From NCBI RefSeq assembly GCF_037392515.1, contig NC_090282.1, positions 57,994,843 through 58,058,842 on the forward strand: 64,000 nucleotides of DNA. Direction: 5' to 3'. Source of the DNA: Haliotis asinina. Its lineage: Eukaryota; Mollusca; Gastropoda; Lepetellida; Haliotidae. Both the position numbers and the translations under genes were made by a program. Positions within the stretch are counted from its first letter, which is position 1. Every line of letters starts with the position of its first letter. The notes under the pieces are model-generated. The model did no database searches. It saw only the letters and a list, made by a program, of their open reading frames with translations, and was not told the origin of the DNA. This document shows positions 60,549-64,000 of this stretch, in pieces.

Positions 60549-63500
60549 CATATCGTAATTACTGTTTATGTACGTTTCATGCTCGCAATGAAAATGTTTC
60601 CTCCTCTGGTGGGTATGGACTGTCATTCAAATGTGTGTCAAATGCAACGGTTGTAGTTACATTTTTAACCATGTTTACGTTCTTGGTTAAAGGTAACTGT
60701 TTAAGTTTTAATGTTCAGATTAATGTTCTGTTTTATCTGGTACATTATTTGAGTATTCATTCTCAGCTTTGTACATGATGCAACTAGACATGTATGATGC
60801 ATATTACACATGTGACACAGATGAATCGTTTCACTCACGTATTTGCATTACAACTGGTATTCTATATTACATATACATATACACTGTGATAGTATTAAGT
60901 AATATATTATACATTCCTTTTCGAAGAAGGAATCCAAATCTCTACAAACTTTCAATGATCGCCCTTTTAAAATTGCTGAAATTGAAAGGTACTTTTTGTA
61001 TACCATGAACAACACCAACATGGCGTAAACAAAACTGACTCTTGTACAACTATTATGCTATTTCACATGCATTCACACAAGGAATCAAACATCACGGCCG
61101 TGTGAGGTGTAGCTGTTGCCACCACGTTGATGCATTCCCCTCCACAACGACATGCCACTTTGTCATTTTACACCGCTAATGCCATGGGTTTGAAAGACGA
61201 GAACCTTCAGTAGCGCCACCATAGGTCAAATCGGGATCTATGACCTTTCACTCTGTGTAACGAAATGTCGGTGTACCGACTGTCACGCTCCCAGTAGCGT
61301 AGTTTGTAGAGTATGTAGTGTAAAATGACAAAACTGACTCTCTGATATGATTTTTCATCATGACAGTAATTGTGAACAAGGTGTTCTTTCGCATTTCTTG
61401 CTTACATCGCCAATGGTTCAAGTTTAAATTTTTAGTGTGAAAGTGAAGAAGGAAGAGTGAGGGGTGGACATCATACATATTACAGCATGTGATCTGGGTT
61501 TCACATGTTCCTCTTTTTTTAGGGCTAAGATTAGAAAGCTCTTTAATAGGCATTTGGTCACCACCATTTTGCATTATGTGATGACTTTCATTGAGTGTCT
61601 GTTTTCCGCTGTTGTACAGGAAATACGTCAGCTAAGTAAATACCAGACAATGCAGTGATAGAAATCTTAGGCATCGATTTTTGCAAATAGTATACGATAA
61701 CGTGTATCAACCACGTCAGCAAGTGTGACTACCCGACCCCGTTAGTCGTCTCTTACAAGCATGGCTTGTGGAAGACCAGTTCTGTCCGGGGTTTTCACGT
61801 GTCATTTTCCTATGGTCAAATTTATTACCTAATTTTGACAGCCTTACACAAATACATACGTAGGTGGTGTGACAGCAATTTTACGGGTTGATATTTCAAG
61901 GTGGGTCGGCTGGCACTGGCCTGCGGTCACTGGAGGCTGAGTTTTACCGATGGCGTGAGATGGATGCTCCGGAGTTTGCCACGGAGACTGGCGTCCACAC
62001 ATACGACAACACAGTGGAAGATTTCAGCATGGTGTCTTTGGAGACGAGAAAGGTGAGTTAACGGCCTTTGTGGCACGGGAAACGAAGCAGCTGAAAGTGT
62101 CAGGGTGGTCTCCCTTTGCATGGCGTACTTATGGACGGTTTTAGAGAAGGTCTGTAACGCCGTGTCGTGTGGAGAGCGGGAATGTCTGCTAGATTGGGTA
62201 TCTTGATAATTTAAAGAAAAAATGCAATGCTGTGTGTTGTAGACACAAGTAAGATCTTGTAGATAGTGTGTGTACCGTGAACAGAAGAAATGGTTGTACG
62301 AGTGTGTGTTCTGATCAAGTTCTGCAATAGTGTGTCCTGTAGACAGAAGTAATGTCTGTTAGATTGTGTGTCCCGTGGACAGAAGGAAAATTTGTTAGAG
62401 TGTCGATCCTGTGGACAGAAGGGAGGTCTGTTACCGTGTGTCCTGTGGATACAAGGAAGGTCTGTTAGACTTTGTAAGTGTTTTGTGGACAGGACGAAGG
62501 TATGTCTGACTGGCATGTGCCCCGAAGGGAAGGTCTGTTTGATTAAATGCCCTGTAGACAGGAGAAAAGTCTGTTAGATTGTGTCACGTAGACAGAATTG
62601 TGTGTCCTGTAGACTGAATGAAGATTTGTTAGATTGTGTTTCCAGGTTGTTTCCAAGTCTGTTTGGTTGTGTGGCCTGTAGGCAGAATGAACACCTATTA
62701 GACTGTGTGCCCTGTAACCGGAAGGAAGGTCTGCTGGATGGTGTGTCCTGTGGGCAGAAGGACGGTTTGTTAGATTGTGTGTCCCGTGGACAGAAGGAAA
62801 TTCTGCAATGCTATGTGTCACGTGGAGAGAGGGTAGGCCCGCGTGTTTGAGAGTCCTGTGAAGAGACGAAGAGCATGCTAGGTCACATCCTGACAATATA
62901 AGGAATACATGCAGTCCCGTGTATCATTTGGACAGAATTAAGTTCTGTTAGATTGTGTGTAGTTTGGGTAGAGGAAGGATATGCAAGTCCATGTGTATAG
63001 CAGACAGAAGGAAGGAGGGAATGCAACACTGTGCGTTCTGCGAACGGAAAGAACATCTAAATATTGTGTGCCCTTTGAGCAGAGGAAACGTCTGTTCGTC
63101 TATGTGTTAGGTAGAACACAAGGAACATCTGCAAAATTGTGTGTCCTCTGGACATAAGAAACACCTGTAGGATGTTATGTCCTGTAAACAGAATGAAGGT
63201 CTGTGCGAGTATGTATTCTATGAACAGGAGGGAGGTCTGCAAAAGTATGAGCCCTATGAACAGATGAAATGTCTGCAAGATTGTGCGTCCTGTGGACAGA
63301 ATGTCGGTCTGCAAGTTTGTATGCGTTGTTGACAGAAAGATATTCTGCACGACTGTGTGTCCTGTAGTCAGAAGGAAGGTCTGCACGACTGTGTGTCCTG
63401 TAGTCAGAAGGAAGGTCTGCACGACTGATAACATTGTTCCACTGGATAGATCGAGGATACTAAACCACCTTCCGTGTAATACTATTTTTATTAAACGAGT

Positions 63501-64000
63501 TAATGATTTGGTATCAGACGAGCGAAAGCGAGTTTGATACTAAATCTTTAACTAGTTTAATGAAAATGGTATTTCACGGAAGCGTGTTTAGTATTCTGTT
63601 TATTACTCGCCAACATAAATTGACAGAAACTGCTGCGAAATTGTCTACAGTCTGAGGACTCTCAGCTTTCAAGTCAAGCAAGGTCTAGTAAAATCGCGAT
63701 ATTAGCGTTGTGACGTCACCACAACTTTGAACCATTTTCACGAGATGCGTCAAGCGGTACTGCACTAGTGTAATAGTGAAGTGAAAATATTACACTGCAG
63801 TATCTTCAACGGGCGAGTAATAAAATGCATTATCAGAACGACTGTCAGTCTGAGAGATTTTCCAGCTTGTTGTGTCTGTACAGACAGACAGTCTGGTGAT
63901 GTGATGTTCCTTTCCAAGTTCAGAAAGACTGTAACTCTAATGGATCTTCCTCTCCATCGAGTTCTTTATCAGTTTTCTTCTTCAGCATTTGTTTGTGTAC
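60390..64000 (+). CDS. Gene D: start of a fourth DUF885-family gene, truncated by the window edge
   Basis: Two coding exons are visible: 60390-60501 (112 bp, phase 1 end) and 61901-62052 (152 bp, phase 0 end), exactly the sizes and phases of gene C exons 1 and 2. The encoded start, MSTSTFKVSAKCLFACFISS and onward, differs from gene C at three of 37 residues. Exon 2 encodes GGSAGTGLRSLEAEFYRWRE and ends in SLETRK. The N-terminal hydrophobic segment again suggests a signal peptide or anchor. Exon 3 is expected to begin with an AKVD-like sequence beyond 64000; intron 2 is also long in gene C (4 kb). Whether the rest is intact cannot be told from this window. Confidence 0.85.
61695..61798 (-). 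mobile_element. Dispersed repeat family 2, fragment
   Basis: GTGTATCAACCACGTCAGCA, ACTACCCGACCCCGTTAGTC and GTCCGGGGTTTTCACGTGTC match the minus orientation of the family. It lies in intron 1 of gene D, 100 bp before exon 2. Confidence 0.7.
62170..63430. repeat. 36-bp minisatellite, about 1.25 kb
   Basis: The core is TGTGTGTCCTGTGGACAGAA followed by GGAAGGTCTGTTAGAT, with degenerate copies on the left and two exact copies at about 63353-63424. As 36 is divisible by three, open frames appear on both strands (for example TTGHTVVQTFLL repeated). It fills most of the visible intron 2 of gene D. Confidence 0.9.
63455..63596. mobile_element. Foldback (MITE-like) element with about 60-bp arms
   Basis: GGATACTAAACCACCTTCCG at the left pairs with CGGAAGCGTGTTTAGTATTC at the right, and GATTTGGTATCA pairs with TGATACTAAATC around GACGAGCGAAAGCGAG. 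A second inverted pair, TTTATTACTCGCC near 63600 and GGGCGAGTAATAAA at 63811, suggests the full element reaches about 63830. Confidence 0.75.

Overview
The window is animal nuclear DNA, most likely from a mollusc and probably an abalone-like gastropod. The genes are split by many GT-AG introns, and the introns and spacers are full of microsatellites, minisatellites, foldback elements and tRNA-derived SINEs. The commonest SINE carries a 3' tail built on GCGGCGTAAAAC and (ACTC)n that I associate with abalone sequence. No rRNA, tRNA gene, CRISPR array or bacterial operon is visible. The species call rests on recall of repeat families, not on a search.

The main content is a head-to-tail array of paralogous genes on the + strand, each encoding a DUF885-family protein of about 640-656 aa. 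DUF885 is mainly known from bacteria and looks like a zinc metallopeptidase. Three copies are complete: gene A (4563-18015), gene B (20060-34728) and gene C (41480-57875). Gene D starts at 60390 and runs off the right edge after two exons. I rebuilt all three complete genes exon by exon. Each has 17 coding exons; exons 3 to 16 have exactly the same lengths and phases in every copy, and only exons 1, 2 and 17 differ in size. Every product begins with a signal peptide or signal anchor, keeps HE(A/G/T)VPGHH, GW-LYAE and [17 protein letters not shown], and carries shared N-glycosylation sequons. A secreted or lumenal enzyme family is therefore likely.

Layout: 1-135 is the last exon of an unrelated upstream gene. 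136-4562 is a spacer with minisatellites. 4563-18015 is gene A, with an ACC/ACT-rich block, a (GA)n tract, a foldback element and part of a Tc1-like transposase in its introns. 18016-20059 is a spacer. 20060-34728 is gene B, with the other end of a Tc1-like transposase, a pentanucleotide array, a long 24-bp minisatellite and a 2.9-kb insertion flanked by identical 451-bp direct repeats. 34729-41479 is the largest spacer. 41480-57875 is gene C. 57876-60389 is a spacer, followed by the start of gene D and a 36-bp minisatellite in its second intron.

The array looks old but still exchanging sequence. Genes A and B share near-identical exon 3 and part of exon 11. Genes C and D share their upstream region, exon 1 and exon 2 almost base for base. 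What these enzymes cleave, and why this animal keeps at least four, cannot be read from the sequence.
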